Origin: Hippopus hippopus
Taxonomy: Eukaryota; Mollusca; Bivalvia; Cardiida; Cardiidae
NCBI GenBank assembly: GCA_946811185.2
Contig: OX328096.1
Location: 36,158,011-36,222,010, forward strand
Reading direction: 5' to 3'
DNA length: 64,000 bases
In this document: positions 21,247-32,838 of the stretch, one piece after another
How positions within the stretch are numbered: the stretch's first letter is position 1
Layout: each line of letters begins with the position of its first letter
Notes under the pieces: generated by a model
Seen by the model: only the letters and a program-made list of their open reading frames with translations
Databases searched by the model: none
What the model was told of the DNA's origin: nothing
Made by a program: the position numbers and the translations under genes

Positions 21247-21880
21247 CTGCATTGTTGTTGTTTTGATTCTTAGGCACTTTTCCTCCTTTCTGTTGCTGTT
21301 TTTGTTGCTGTTGTTGTTGTTGTAAGTTCTGTCCCTGTTGCTGCTGATCTTGTTGTTGCTGAAGCTCGAGCTGTTGTTGATACTGCTGTAACTGTTGTTG
21401 CTGTTGTTGTAACTGTTGTTGATGCTGCTGTAAAAGTTGCTGGTGTTCTATCAGATTCTGCGGTAACATTTCTATAATCGTGTGGGCGGGTAACAATGTT
21501 GTTGTTTGAATCTGATGAGCCTGAAGCTGTACAGGGTGTAGTTGTGTTGGGGCCTCTAACGGTGGTGGTTCGGACTTAATCTCTATCATGTCAGGTTGTC
21601 CATTGTCATGTTGGTTTTGTAAGACAGCCATCCCGTCTTTGTGATTGATTTCGTCGTCATCGTCCGTCTCTTCCTCAGACTCTGTGTTGGAATGTATGGC
21701 TGCCCTCGCCGCTTCTGCTACAATATCTGTAGCTGGCATTATGCTGTCTAATGTGGTTGCAATAGATGACGGTGCGATCACGGATGGGATCGCTGCCGAA
21801 GCAGTTCCGACAGATGTCAAACTAGCCGATGTTAAACCAGCAGTAGATGGTAAAAGTACTTGAACTAGGGTTCCATCCAT
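21247..21880 (-). CDS. Glutamine-rich putative nuclear regulator, first coding exon
   Basis: The exon encodes 211 residues plus one base. The ATG at 21880 sits in a strong context (AACCATGG) with an in-frame TGA two codons upstream, so the start is secure. Residues 1-60 are Ser/Thr/Ala/Val-rich. Residues 67-77 are acidic (ESEEETDDDDE). Residues 101-104 (IKSE) fit the sumoylation consensus and are followed by PPP. Residues 146-197 are almost all glutamine with Leu and His, encoded by mixed CAA/CAG. An Asn run (206-210) follows. The exon ends in GCAG followed by GTAAGA, a good donor at 21246. Such a layout suits a transcription factor or coactivator activation region acting in the nucleus, but no DNA-binding domain lies in this exon. 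I do not recognise the family. Later exons should lie at lower coordinates and were not identified. Confidence 0.82.
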
Positions 21881-22031
21881 GGTTCACCAAACAAATTTAC
21901 TCCAAATAGAAACAAGAACAATTTCACGGTTCACTCCAATCCACAGAAACTGTCACATAAGAACAAGTCGTCGATATAAATCCTCTTTAACACAAAACAC
22001 AACTTCACCTGGTTATAACAACGTCCTGTCC
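21881..22031 (-). other. 5' UTR portion of the glutamine-rich gene exon
   Basis: On the minus strand, TGTGTTTATTTCAG ending at 22032 is a plausible acceptor. It places a 151-nt 5' UTR before the ATG in this exon. Confidence 0.5.
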
Positions 22032-22228
22032 CTGAAATAAACACATAAAAGAATTAAACAACATGGAAAGTGCACATAACATATAACATAACAGAAATAA
22101 CAAATAACATTGTATATATTCCGAACTAGTCAAGTTTGACGAACTCTGATTGACAAGGAATGCCGGTTGAGAGCCATAATACCGTGAAGTTTAACAAGAC
22201 ACGGACCGTGTTTTTCTCTCCTACATAC

Positions 22229-22395
22229 CTGCTAAACAGTCAGTCAGCCATGCCGTCGCGCAGGTAAATTCGCTGTGTTAAATTCGACTTTCGTCACACA
22301 GTTAAACACGCCTCTTCAATAGGAGCAGTCGTCAATTCCGTAGTGGATCTATGCTTTCAGGAACTGCACAACTCGCCAAGTTTAGCCTGTAAGTA
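22229..22395 (-). other. Possible non-coding first exon of the glutamine-rich gene
   Basis: TTTAGCAG followed by GTATGTAG is a reasonable minus-strand donor at 22228. It would pair with the acceptor at 22032 to give a 197-bp intron. The segment has no long frame and contains a three-codon upstream ORF. The 5' limit is a guess. Confidence 0.4.
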
Positions 22396-22439
22396 TACAA
22401 GGTGTGCCTTTTAGTAATATCCAATGGTCTATCAAAATT

Positions 22440-22560
22440 AGGAAAAAAGATGGCGACAGATTATATCTATTTTACCTGTAATTGTAAGCGGGACATTTTT
22501 TACCTGCCATATATGTTTACAAAGAATGGAAAGATCTGATTGGCTGAGAGTGTCATTCCC
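22440..22560 (-). promoter_or_regulatory. Candidate promoter of the glutamine-rich gene
   Basis: An inverted CCAAT box (GATTGGCTG at 22538-22546, reading CCAAT on the minus strand) lies 150 bp upstream of the proposed first exon. AAGATGGCGAC at 22447-22457 resembles a YY1 site. This stretch and the next 1.5 kb have few MITEs, unlike the surroundings. Confidence 0.3.
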
Positions 22561-22639
22561 GCCATTATACCTCGTCATCGGCCATTATTGCCTGAAGGTA
22601 ACTTGAATCGAGATGGGAATATTTGATATACTACATTCT

Positions 22640-24200
22640 TAAACAGGACACTGACGATGAATATGACATCGGCCCTTCATTTCGAACATAAAAGGCAAAG
22701 GTCTTTCTTCTTTAGCACAGTTTATATGATGTTTTTGAACCACTATGAGAACTTTATAACTGGGCGGTCCGGGACGTATTTTACCCTATGTTTTTGTTTA
22801 TATTTGTCGCTAGCTAAAGAGAGAACGGCTGAACCGAGTGACGAAGTTGAGATCGATTTCCTATTTTATCGATTGGTAAGGACTATGACTTGAAACAGGA
22901 ATACAACTGCGCTAGATTCATATTTTGTGTTATTTTCAAATGAAATATTAATGACACAAACAGATACTTTCGAACAGGTAATTTACACCATATTCAAATC
23001 AAACTTCATTAACACTTGTTACAAGGCTCTTTAGTCTCTTGTAGACTTTTGGTGAATAAGCAGTAATTGTCAAACCCTTTTTACATAACCAGTTACCAGT
23101 TGAGACGACTTTTTTTATGTCCCTGCAGCTAACATCGTTTAAAAAAGACAGTGGAGAAAGCCGAATCTGCCTCCCTGGTACGCTCAGTATAACTTTTCCG
23201 GACCTCGGTTTGGTGAAGCCTAACTACTGTTTGCCAGCTTGAACTCTTTCATCCAGTGCCGAATGAATGCGACTTTTTAAATTCTATAGTTAACTTTATG
23301 AAGGATAAAAGTAATTAAACGTGAAAATCAATCATTTCCAATCATGCTTTCACCAAAACATTTAAAATGCTGTTTTCCATTGTCTACAAACTTTTATCTT
23401 TTGTGGGGTTTATAAAAAAAAAGTTTTGTGTTGTTTACAACTTAGTCCGCACGGTAAAAGGAGATACACTCTTCTCCATTATTCATGTATTCAGTGCAGA
23501 GATTTGACGTAGGTTGCAAATATAACACACAAGCTTTTCTTCGAATTTTTCTCTGCTTTTAAACATGAACTAATTAGTATTTGTAAAAACCTTGAGTTTA
23601 ACTTTCACAAAGTATGAATCTCATTGACGTCTTCCAAAAGTGTGTTTTCAATCTACATGTATATGTAATTGCTTGTATGTTATTGCTTTCCATACTTAAA
23701 ATTCTAAAGAGAAAAAGGGAGACTTGAAACGATCCCCACAATGACGAAAAAAAAAAACAGGAAAAACTGTCGAAAAAGTTCTGACCAATGTCGCATTTCC
23801 TGACAATTTTTTTTTTTTAGAATGAAAACGTTAAACAAGAAAACTTAAGCGACAAGCAGAAAAATTCTTAGGGTTAAAACTTTGTGTAAATTACCCCAAA
23901 CATCAACAGCGGATATTGTGTAAATTGGTGTACTTATATTTCAGTTTAAATTCATGCAAATATTCTGTAGGAACAGCCGGGCTATTTAAACTGGAACAAT
24001 GGCTTGACACAATGCTAATGTCAACCTAGGACCGAGTGCAAATATTTTATTGAAAAATTATACAGCGTACATAATACAATTATTCAAGGTGCGTTCAACA
24101 TTACTCTTCCTCCCGTCCCTCAAAAGCTCTTGTATAACGAGGTAATATTAGATGTTCTTGTTTGAATTTAGGGTGACAGTATTTTTGTCAATGGAATGCA
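22640..24200. other. Repeat-poor upstream region, no gene recognised
   Basis: AT-rich single-copy-looking DNA with poly-A/T runs. None of the MITE families is obvious here, consistent with gene-flanking sequence. No convincing exon on either strand. Confidence 0.5.
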
Positions 24201-24464
24201 ATGCCAGTAGGCTTTATTGATTGCCAGATCTTCCTAAAGAAACTTGTTCTTTAAACATCCTAGCAAGACGTGACATACAGACATTTGCCTATTGTTCCTT
24301 CTTTATTACGACAATTTGCCTTACCAAATTTGAGGCCAAGGGCATTTTGTTTGATTCCATACGTTTTCCAGAAAACCTTTGCGTTGATAAATTAATAAAT
24401 AGGTATTCTCGACTGTTTTAAAAGCATCAAACATGGCGGTCTAGTTAATATCCAAGTATAGACG

Positions 24465-24887
24465 GGCAAGTGTAAATCGAAGGTCAGACTACAAGTTTCT
24501 TGCAGTCTGAGCTTCGTAAACACTGCCTGCAAAATTTTAGACTGGTCAAAATTGAATTTTTTTCCAAACAACACATTGACTTAACTTTGGTTTACATGTT
24601 TAGACTTTAATAAGGTACAGACATTGTGGGAAAAGGAGAAAATGCTGGTTGTTTGATAACAGATTAGCCTTTTACCGGATGACATTTTAGCCTTGCATGG
24701 CTATACTGACACCATTTGCAGAAAAGAAACTTTCAAATGTGTCTCAAGTTATGAGAACCGTCTTTGAAAGGATAGAAACTATTATGGGAAAAGGGGAAAA
24801 ATGCTGGTAACATGCTTTTCACCTTAATGTTTTCAAAAGCTATCTTCCCCAGGATCATGAAAAATCGGGGATGTGTGGTGAAAGGTA
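24465..24887 (+). repeat. B-type hairpin relic and degraded family A copy
   Basis: A decayed hairpin (GGTCAGACTACAAG ... CTTGCAGTCTGAGC) at about 24480-24520 is followed by a family A copy at 24665-24887. The latter retains TTTTACCGGATGACATTTTAG and ATGCTGGTAACATGC. Confidence 0.6.
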
Positions 24888-25193
24888 AATGAGTCGCATG
24901 TCAACTAGATGTTCAAGTCAAGACCGAAAGCCATCCAAATGTGACCGGGATCCTTCCATAGCTTTAAACACAGAGAACTACAACCTAGTTCTGGTGAAAT
25001 CCAAGAAACGCGTGAACAAGAAGGCTGTCGCCGTGATATAGCTGTGATATTGTTGAAAGTGGCGTAGAATACCATTCAACGAAAACCAATGAAATAGGCA
25101 GAACTTTAAAAGGAGAGAGTATTTGCAGACACCCCCAGAGGCAAATTTGGTTCAACAAATTAGATCGTAATCTACAGGTCAGTCGCAGGTATA

Positions 25194-25480
25194 AACTCTT
25201 TACCAAACCACACATTTCTAAGACTGGGTTAAATTCAAAGCAGTTACGGACAACAAATTAAATTTGACTGAACAACTGACATTTGTCTTTGACAGTAAAT
25301 GAAACATTGTGAGAAGAAGAGAAAATGCTGGTTACCATTTTATTTGGGTTCTTAAAACACGGTATCGTTTGGTAAAGGGTTATATCTTTACCTGCCGTTG
25401 GCGACTTTAAGCTTTTGCAGACGGTGTAGATCAAGAACAGACTGTACAAAACGTACAGTCTGATCCTGGTTCAACACTGT
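25194..25480 (+). repeat. Family A relic and adjacent B-type hairpin
   Basis: ACTCTTTACCAAACCACAC to GGTAAAGGGTTA (25197-25381) is a family A copy with the right hairpin arm deleted. A hairpin with arms GAACAGACTGTAC and GTACAGTCTGATC lies at 25434-25466. Confidence 0.6.
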
Positions 25481-26440
25481 ACGCTATCATTGGCTAGATA
25501 TATGAAATAATCATATCCAGTTTCAGTAAAAATCTACTTTTACATCTAGAAAAGAAGTCCAATTTCTTCAATTGGCAGAGATAGTTTGTCCACGGTAACA
25601 TGAGACACTTACGTTAAAAAAAAACCCAATGCTACACAATATTGTTGCAAACGGACAACTCTCTTAAAAATGATCCAGTGTTGCACATGTGACATTATTT
25701 TCAATATTGTTCAACTAAATATATGAACCACATCGTGTTTTACGAATTCCTGTGCGAATAGGCCAACAATCATTCACGCCTCTCAATTAGCATGCGAAAA
25801 CTCAATTTTTCCTAAATCTCTGAAAGGCAATATTTTCCTTTCTCTGCAATGTTCCTCTATTTTATCTCTTTTATATAACCTGTTCTGACCTTAATCAGGC
25901 TGTGTGGTAAAGTGGGCAAACTCTTTACCAGATGGCAAAATTGAAAACTTGTAAAAACTTATCACCTCACAAAATTGATAGGCGACATATGGAATGTGCT
26001 CAAAGTGATGGAATTTCTCTTCGAAATGGTAGAAAACGTTGTTGGAAAAGGAGAAAATGTTGGTTAACAGCATTGTAAAACTCATCAAAATAATAACAAA
26101 GAAACGAGACGGAAAAAAAATGCAAATTGTTCAGTCAAAACAATTTTTAGAGGTATGTATGCATTCCCCGACGATTATTTACATTAAGGTCGGTGCACAG
26201 TTGTAAAAATTGAGATCAAATTTATGCAGTTATTTAAAAATCATAAAAAGCCGTTCATAACTGATTTAAGTGTAAAACATTTTTCATGCACTTAAGACGT
26301 GTATACACTAAGCAATGACAGTAAATTGTCAACTCGAGTATACAGCAATGTGGCAGTATTAAATCTGTATGTATAAAATGACAGATACAGGGGCCTTGTA
26401 ATGCACAGCTACGATTTAAAGGAAAAATTGGACACACGCA

Positions 26441-26462
26441 ATCTCTCTCTCTCTCTCTCTCA
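26441..26462. repeat. (CT)n microsatellite
   Basis: About eleven CT units. Confidence 0.95.
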
Positions 26463-26554
26463 TAGCAAAAGGACCTCAAATGCATTTTTTTTTTAAATTG
26501 CAAATGCCAAAACATAATTCTGACCCTATATAAATGTATGCCCTTAGAATGAAG

Positions 26555-26732
26555 ACTTTTAAAAACATTGTGGGAAATAGAATAATGATGATTTCCATCC
26601 ATGGAAAGATAGAAAACATTGTGGGAAAAGGAGAAAATGCTGGTTACCAGCATTTTCTCCTTTTCCCGCAATGTTTTCAAAAGGCTTTATCTCCGGGGTC
26701 TTTAAAACTCGGGATTGTGTAGTTTAGGGTTA
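26555..26732 (+). mobile_element. Family A MITE, left part replaced
   Basis: The 67-nt hairpin around GCTGGTTACCAGC is nearly perfect and the right end reads TTTAGGGTTAA. To the left there is a second partial ACATTGTGGGAAATAGAATA arm, suggesting a rearranged or dimeric copy. Confidence 0.7.
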
Positions 26733-27039
26733 AACGAGTTATACAACCATGTAACGAATGGTAGTTTCTTATTGTATAGTATGTAAGTGCCTATTTAAGA
26801 AATATTTAACTTGTCTCCACTAGATCTAGTTGTTTGTGACTGATATTACACAAAAGAAAAAAAAGTTAAACCAGTTTCTCCTGGTTTTAAATTTTCAAAA
26901 GCAATTTTCTTCGGAGATATTAAAACTCGCGCATCTAAGCAAAAAAGGAATATGTATACTGCAAAAAATAATCTTTTTTAGGTTCCAAGAGCAAACTTTG
27001 CATCACGTTGTTGGTCGATGCTACAGGTGACACTTTGCG

Positions 27040-27815
27040 GGTCTAGCCGCAAGGTCAGACTGCACAGAAAGTGCAGTATGATCCTGGGTTGACAATTTCC
27101 ACTGTCCATCATAAGTCTAACATATACACCCTTATATGAACAAACCCTAAGTTTGTGTATCTATTTGGAATAGTCCAACATCTGGACAACAATAGAAAGG
27201 TTTAAACTGATCCCGTTTTTTTACGACCCTGAGAGACCCGGCCTTAAAAACATCGTGAGAAAATGATAAAATGCTGGCAACAAGCATTTCCTACTATTTC
27301 CACAATGTGTTCTACCAGTAAAAGACAAGTCTCACCATTCAAGCCATGTTAAATTGTCGTCTGCCAATGCTTTGAATATGGAACAATCTAAAGTTTGTCG
27401 CCTGTAAAGAGTTAAAAAGGGCCCATAAAATCTATTTTAGGTTGAAGGCTAAAGCCGGATTTAACACAAATATGGAAGGTATATTCTTTCATTGAAAAAT
27501 AAATACTATTGATCAAAATATTTCACCCTTTACTCGAGCCATAAGTGTGAAGAACCTGTTGACCCTTTCAGCGCCATGGGCGAAAGTAGGGGCTTTTGAG
27601 GACGGCATAGGTCTAGATCAGACTGTACAGAATGTGCAAAACTAATCAAACATGGCTCAAATAGCGAAACTTGCCTTTGGTCGATTAGAAAGAATTGTGA
27701 GAAAGAAGACAATGCTGGCTACCAGCATTTTCTCAATTTCTACCAATAGTTTTTAACAGTTTTCTTTTTCAGAGTAGCTAAAACTCGGATATATGTGGTA
27801 AAGGGTTCAAAAGAT
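27040..27815. repeat. Cluster of degraded B, A, B2 and A copies
   Basis: A B-type hairpin lies at about 27050-27090. A family A copy follows at 27197-27413, reversed, with CTGGCAACAAGCATT at its core. A B2 start (CCCTTTCAGCGCCATGGGCG) is at 27561. It is joined at about 27640 to a family A half ending AAAGGGTT at 27808. The B2/A junction suggests insertion or recombination. Confidence 0.55.
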
Positions 27816-27879
27816 ATGACAGTTCAACCCACAGTGCTTGTAGGTATATTTTTGTTGTATAGGCCTACATGTACAAATT

Positions 27880-28292
27880 TCGGTACTTTATATTTTTGCG
27901 CCGGTACAGGCCCGATGACGCAGACTGTTTTGCTGTTCACGTGTACGGATTCCGATGCTTTATATCTATAAATAGGCCGCTACGGGCCCGATTACGTCGA
28001 CAGTTTTCCTGTGCACGTATATGGATTTCGGTGCTGTATATTTATTGGCCGTTTCGGGCCCGATTACGTCGACAGTTTTTGCTGTGCACGTATATGGATT
28101 CCGGTACTTTATATTTATGTGCCGGTACAGGCCCGATTACGTCGACAGTTTTGCTCTACACGTATGCGAATTCCGGTACTTTATATTTTTGTGCCGGTAC
28201 AGGCCCGATTACCTCGACAGTCTGCTCTACATGTATGCGAATGCCGATGCTTTATATTTATGGGCCGGTACGGGCTCGATTACATCAACACC
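27880..28292 (+). repeat. 72-bp minisatellite, about five and a half units
   Basis: CGGGCCCGATTACGTCGACA-type motifs recur at about 27984, 28057, 28130, 28202 and 28273, a spacing of 71-73 bp. The unit also carries GGTACTTTATATTT. Because 72 is a multiple of three and units lack stops, long frames with a 24-residue periodic translation appear in several frames. That makes a real protein unlikely. Confidence 0.9.
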
Positions 28293-28620
28293 AACAAAAG
28301 GAACTCGCAAGGTGGTATGCAATAATCCGCTTGAAAAACATTCAAGTCCTTACAAACTGTGTGTAATCCTACTGCTTTGCTTTGAGATCGGTATACATTA
28401 CCACGTTATGCCCTGCAGGCAGATTTTTCATTCGTTTTGCAGCAGACTACCGTTTGAAAACAGTGTGTTGAAAGGAGAAAATGATCGAAACAGTGAGCTC
28501 TTCTGCAACCATTTTGAATCACGTGTCTTCCAAAGAAACCGCCGCCTTGCTTCACCAATATGAAGAGCGTTTCAGAGGACTATTTTGACACAGGTGCAAG
28601 CCCTTTATACATGCATGATT

Positions 28621-28743
28621 TGACGTCTACGACCCCTAACTCATCGGTAAATATTATGTAACATCGACGTTTTGTAAAGGCTATTCGGCAAATCTTGGCA
28701 ACTTCAGTCTTTTAATATGAGAGTTAGGGGCCGTAGACCTTAA
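28621..28743. mobile_element. Family F TTAA MITE, single unit
   Basis: GTCTACGACCCCTAACTCAT at the left and GGGGCCGTAGACCTTAA at the right are inverted. The interior matches 15411-15632. Confidence 0.8.
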
Positions 28744-29049
28744 CGAAACATATCACAACATAAATTTTAACACATCACCACATCACCACATCAGTACAAC
28801 AGTACATTCTTAATCCCCCCCCCCCCCTCTCCCCGGCAGAGGCCAGCTTTTGAAAATTGTGCGGATAAAGGTAACACTGTTTGTTGCAGGTGTAAGCAAT
28901 TGCTCCCTTTTCAACAATGTTTTCCAAAACCATTAGAAAATAACCATTTTTCATCCCACTTAAAATATTTTCCTTCAAATCACTTATATAATTGAATGGA
29001 ACTTCTAAAATTAACTCTTATTCTGACGTTCGCGACCACAGGTGTATTT

Positions 29050-29116
29050 TGCGGAGATTGTAAAGCAAGATCAGCCTGCACATATGTGCAGTCTGATCTT
29101 GCTCTACACTCTCCGC
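29050..29116. repeat. Solo hairpin of B/C intermediate type
   Basis: GCGGAGATTGTAAAGCAAG, then arms ATCAGCCTGCACAT and ATGTGCAGTCTGAT, then CTTGCTCTACACTCTCCGC. The outer arms extend the palindrome to about 65 nt. No recognisable element ends surround it. Confidence 0.65.
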
Positions 29117-29455
29117 TGCTATTTCATTAGCCTCGGTCATGTAAACCGCATTTAATTTCGAAAAATGTACTAAAATGTAATCGTCTTATCGTCAACAATT
29201 GACGTTCGGCAGGATAAGGATGAAAGAAAACTTCTATGGCAATGGGCTAATTACATTCAAAATAACTTTGGTTTATAAAAGAACCATCATGGCCACATTG
29301 TAGCTCCTCTTTCACATTTAAAGTGCTCAATTTTATAGAATTAATTTTACCCCCGCCGTCTCAAAGAAAAGGAGGGCTTCGTTTCAATATTTTGACACAA
29401 AAAGAACGAATTCGGCTGAAACTTGAGACCTGACACCTAGAGTTGGGGAGCCGCG

Positions 29456-29697
29456 TTAACTCTTTACCAAACGACAATACAAGTATTTTAGACTTCTCGA
29501 AATTAAAAGCATTTGCAGACGAAAATTTTACATGTTGCCCAAAAAATGAGATTTGTCTTTCAAAAATTATAGAAAATATTGCGCGAAGTAGAGAAGATGC
29601 ATGTGACCAGCATGTTCTCCTTTACACACAATTTTTTCTTCAACTTTCCTTCAGAGGGTCGTCATTAAAACTCCAGATTGTTCTATATAGAGTTTAT
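29456..29697 (+). mobile_element. Family A MITE, diverged
   Basis: TTAACTCTTTACCAAACGAC and AAAGCATTTGCAGACGA in the left half, a decayed hairpin, and GGGTCGTCATTAAAACTCC in the right half. Confidence 0.75.
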
Positions 29698-29919
29698 AGT
29701 ATTTTGGTATAGTTAAGACGTGGACCCTAAAACGCGGGTTTTTATGGCTCCCATTGCACAAAGTCGGTTTGCATAATTAGATATATTCAAAATGTCTGCA
29801 GAATTACATAGAAGAGAGAGGCTGTGTCCGAATTGCAAAAGATCTTTTACTCATAAGAAGTAACAAGTTACACAGTTTTTGTCCGCTTTATAAAGTCAGC
29901 ATAAACACACATTTTATTC

Positions 29920-29952
29920 TTTCTCTCTCTCTCTCTCTCTCTCCCTCTCTAA
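29920..29952. repeat. (CT)n microsatellite
   Basis: About fourteen CT units with one interruption. Confidence 0.95.
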
Positions 29953-30231
29953 GTCTTTCAGGTTTTCATGACCATCTCACTACCGATCCATAAGCTTCTC
30001 AATTTTACCATTTATGTGACAGTTTTAAGTTAGGGTTTTTCAGTTCAGGTTTTATTTTAGAAAACACAAGGTAGATTTAAAAGGCTAGGAGCGTTTCATC
30101 TCGGGACACACGAATACAGTGATGATAGGTTTTTCAATCCATTACCAAACCTGGATCAAATAAAATTGCAGCATGTCTTTTCGGTCAACAGACAGAAATA
30201 GTCTTCATTTAGCACGCTAGGGGTGATGTAA

Positions 30232-32838
30232 TATGGAACGCCGTAGCTGTCATATGTTAATACATTTCGAGTTTTCGTATTTAAACAAACTTTATTATGT
30301 CAAATAATGCATTATTTCGTCAGCTAAAATAGTGTTTTTCTCAATACATGGATTTGTTATGTTATAAATAAATGTTCAGTTGACGAACTCTCAACTTATT
30401 GTATTTTAACACTATCTTATCATGGTAATGGAATAAGAGACCTGCTTGATTCTTTGCGTTGTTATGTTGAAAGACAAAGTTGACTTGTCAAATGGTGTTA
30501 CTGTTAGGTCTATGCACTGTGTTACTGTGTCCGACACACGAAAGTTTTTATTACGTCAATCAGACGTGTTGTTGCGTTAGTCCGGTACTGTAATCTGTCA
30601 ATTTTCGTCATGTAGAGGTTAATGAACTCTTTTGACTTCTTTAAGTTTTGTATAAATGTGTCTTTTAAAATGTTATTGTATTAATAAGATCAGTTAAATG
30701 GTCGATCTTTTGTGTTGTTCTCTTAAACGATAATGTTGACTTGTCAAGTTGTTGTATTGTTATGTCTGAATGCTACTTTATTGTGTTTATGGGATATATT
30801 GACTGGTCGATTATTTGTGGTGTTGGGCTAAAGAACAAAGTTAAAGTGTCCTAAGGTTATATTATAGCGTTTATACGCCATGTTGATCTGTTCATAGGCC
30901 AGGTTGATTGGTCAACTCTTTGTTTTGTTGGGTTAAAAAACAAAGGTATTATGTCTGCATGCTACTTCAGTTTGTGCATACACTACGTTGACTGGCCGAC
31001 TATTCAGGTCGTTGGGTTAAAAAAACATGGTTAGCTTATCAACCAGTTGTGTTATTGTGTCTATTACACCATGTTGTTGTGTTTATAGAACATGTTGACT
31101 GGTAGATTATTTGTGCTGTTGGGTTAAAAGATAATGTTGGGTTGTTGAAATGCTGTAGTACTGTGTTGACCGAGCATGTTGACCGGTCGTCCCTTTGTGT
31201 TGTTAGGTTAAAAAACAAAGTTAAGTTGTCAACAATTAGATCATTATATCTACATGTCATCTTATTGCGTTTAAAAGACATGTTAACTGGTTGATTCTTT
31301 GTGTTGGTTGGGTTATGAACAATGTTGGTTCATCAGACGGTTGTATTGTGATGTCTACACGCCAATTTATTGTGTTTATTTGACATCTTGAATGGTCGAG
31401 TCCTTGTGTTGTTGGGTTAAAAATCAAAGTTGTTACGTCTGCATGCTGCCTTATTGTGTTCATTTGACATACCAACTGGTCGACTATTTGTGTTGTTGTG
31501 TTAAAAAATTGAGTTGTTGTCTGCATGCTACGTTATTGTATTTGTGAGACATGTTAACTGGTGGATTCTTTGTGTTGTTTGGTTAAAATACAAAGTTAGC
31601 ATGTCAGATAGTTAAATTACTATGTTTATACTTCATGTTATTGTGTTCATTAGCAATGCTGACTGGTCTAGTCTTTATGTTGTTGGCTTAAAAAACAATG
31701 TTGGGTTGTCAAATGGTTATATTGCTATGTTAACATGGCGTTTTATTGTGTTCATTTGACATGTTGACTGGTCGATTGTTGTGTTGTGTGGTTAAACAAC
31801 AAAGTTAAATTGTCAAACAGATGTATTATTACGTCTACGTGTTGTGTTATTGTGTTCACTGGACAAGTTCACTGGTGGACTTCCTGTATTGATTTGTTTA
31901 AAGCAATGCTAGGGTGTGAAATAGTTGTATTTTTATGTCTACAAGACATGTCACCGTGTTAATAGGATACAATCATAATAACGTAGCATGTAGGCATACT
32001 AGCTTAGTTTTGTAACACAAAAACACAACTAGTGACGAGTCAACGTGTCCAGTGAACACAATAACTTAGTACGTAGACATAATGGCTTTATTTTTCAACC
32101 AAACAACACAAAGAATCAACCAGTCAACATGGTGTAACAAAGCAATAATACGGCTTGTAGACATATTAATACAGCTGTTTAACAAGCTTACTCTGTTTTT
32201 AACCCCAACAACAATAAGAATCGACCAACCAACATGTCCAATATAAACAGTAACGTAGCATGCAGACATGATAACTTGTATTTCAATACAACAACACAAA
32301 CAGTTGACCATACAACCTTTCCAACGAACACAATAACATGTCGAGTAGATTTGGTGACATGACCATTTGACAACTTAACTTTGTTTTTTAAGCCAACAAC
32401 ACAGAGAGTCAACCAGGCAACATGTCCAATGAACACAACAAAATGCATTGTAGATATAGTAATAAAACCATTTGACAAACCAACGTTGTTTTCTAACCGT
32501 CCAACACAAAGAACCGACCTGTCAGCATTGCTAATGTACGCAATAACATAACGTGTAAACATAATGGTTCAGTTGTATGACAAGTCACCATTCTTTTCTG
32601 ACCAAACAAAAGAAAGAATCGACAAGTCATCATGCCTCCTTAACATAACAACAACATATGTAGACATAATAATGAAAAGGTATTACAACTCAACATTGAT
32701 TTTCAACCCGATAACGTTATGTATTGAGCAAATCACATGCCAGCTAGACATATTAAGATATCTGTTCGACAAAATGAAATTTCATACCAACAAAACAACT
32801 CAAATTGTGTTAACTTATGACAGCTATGGCGTTCCATA
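30232..32838. mobile_element. Foldback-type element, non-coding, arms of subrepeats
   Basis: The ends are inverted: TATGGAACGCCGTAGCTGTC at the left and, on the other strand, TATGGAACGCCATAGCTGTC at the right. Homology continues for about 15 bp more. ATGTAA lies directly outside each end (30226-30231 and 32839-32844), a 6-bp direct repeat. The left arm (to about 31965) is a run of diverged subrepeats marked by TTGACTGGTCGA, at 30799, 30904, 30988, 31095, 31179, 31282, 31387, 31472, 31554, 31659, 31764 and 31868. Spacing is about 105 or about 84 bp. From about 31975 the same subrepeats run in the opposite orientation for about seven units. No transposase frame is present. The architecture matches foldback/TU-type elements. 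Confidence 0.85.

Noticed and set aside
22657..22893. Plus-strand 78-codon frame as a divergently transcribed gene
   Set aside because: It lies upstream of the glutamine-rich gene and a GTAAGTAT site exists at 22389, but the translation is aromatic-rich noise without a domain.
24985..25215. Short minus-strand frame as a gene
   Set aside because: No splice borders or recognisable domain, and it overlaps the left end of a family A relic.
28021..28563. Long overlapping frames of 104-180 codons on the plus strand
   Set aside because: They are translations of the 72-bp minisatellite plus flank. Several frames are open at once and the peptide is just a 24-residue periodic copy.
31039..32562. Minus-strand frames with periodic NPTTQ / CSINTI-like peptides
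   Set aside because: They follow the subrepeats of the foldback element. Subrepeat lengths (105 and 84) shift and the frames break. No start context or domain is seen.
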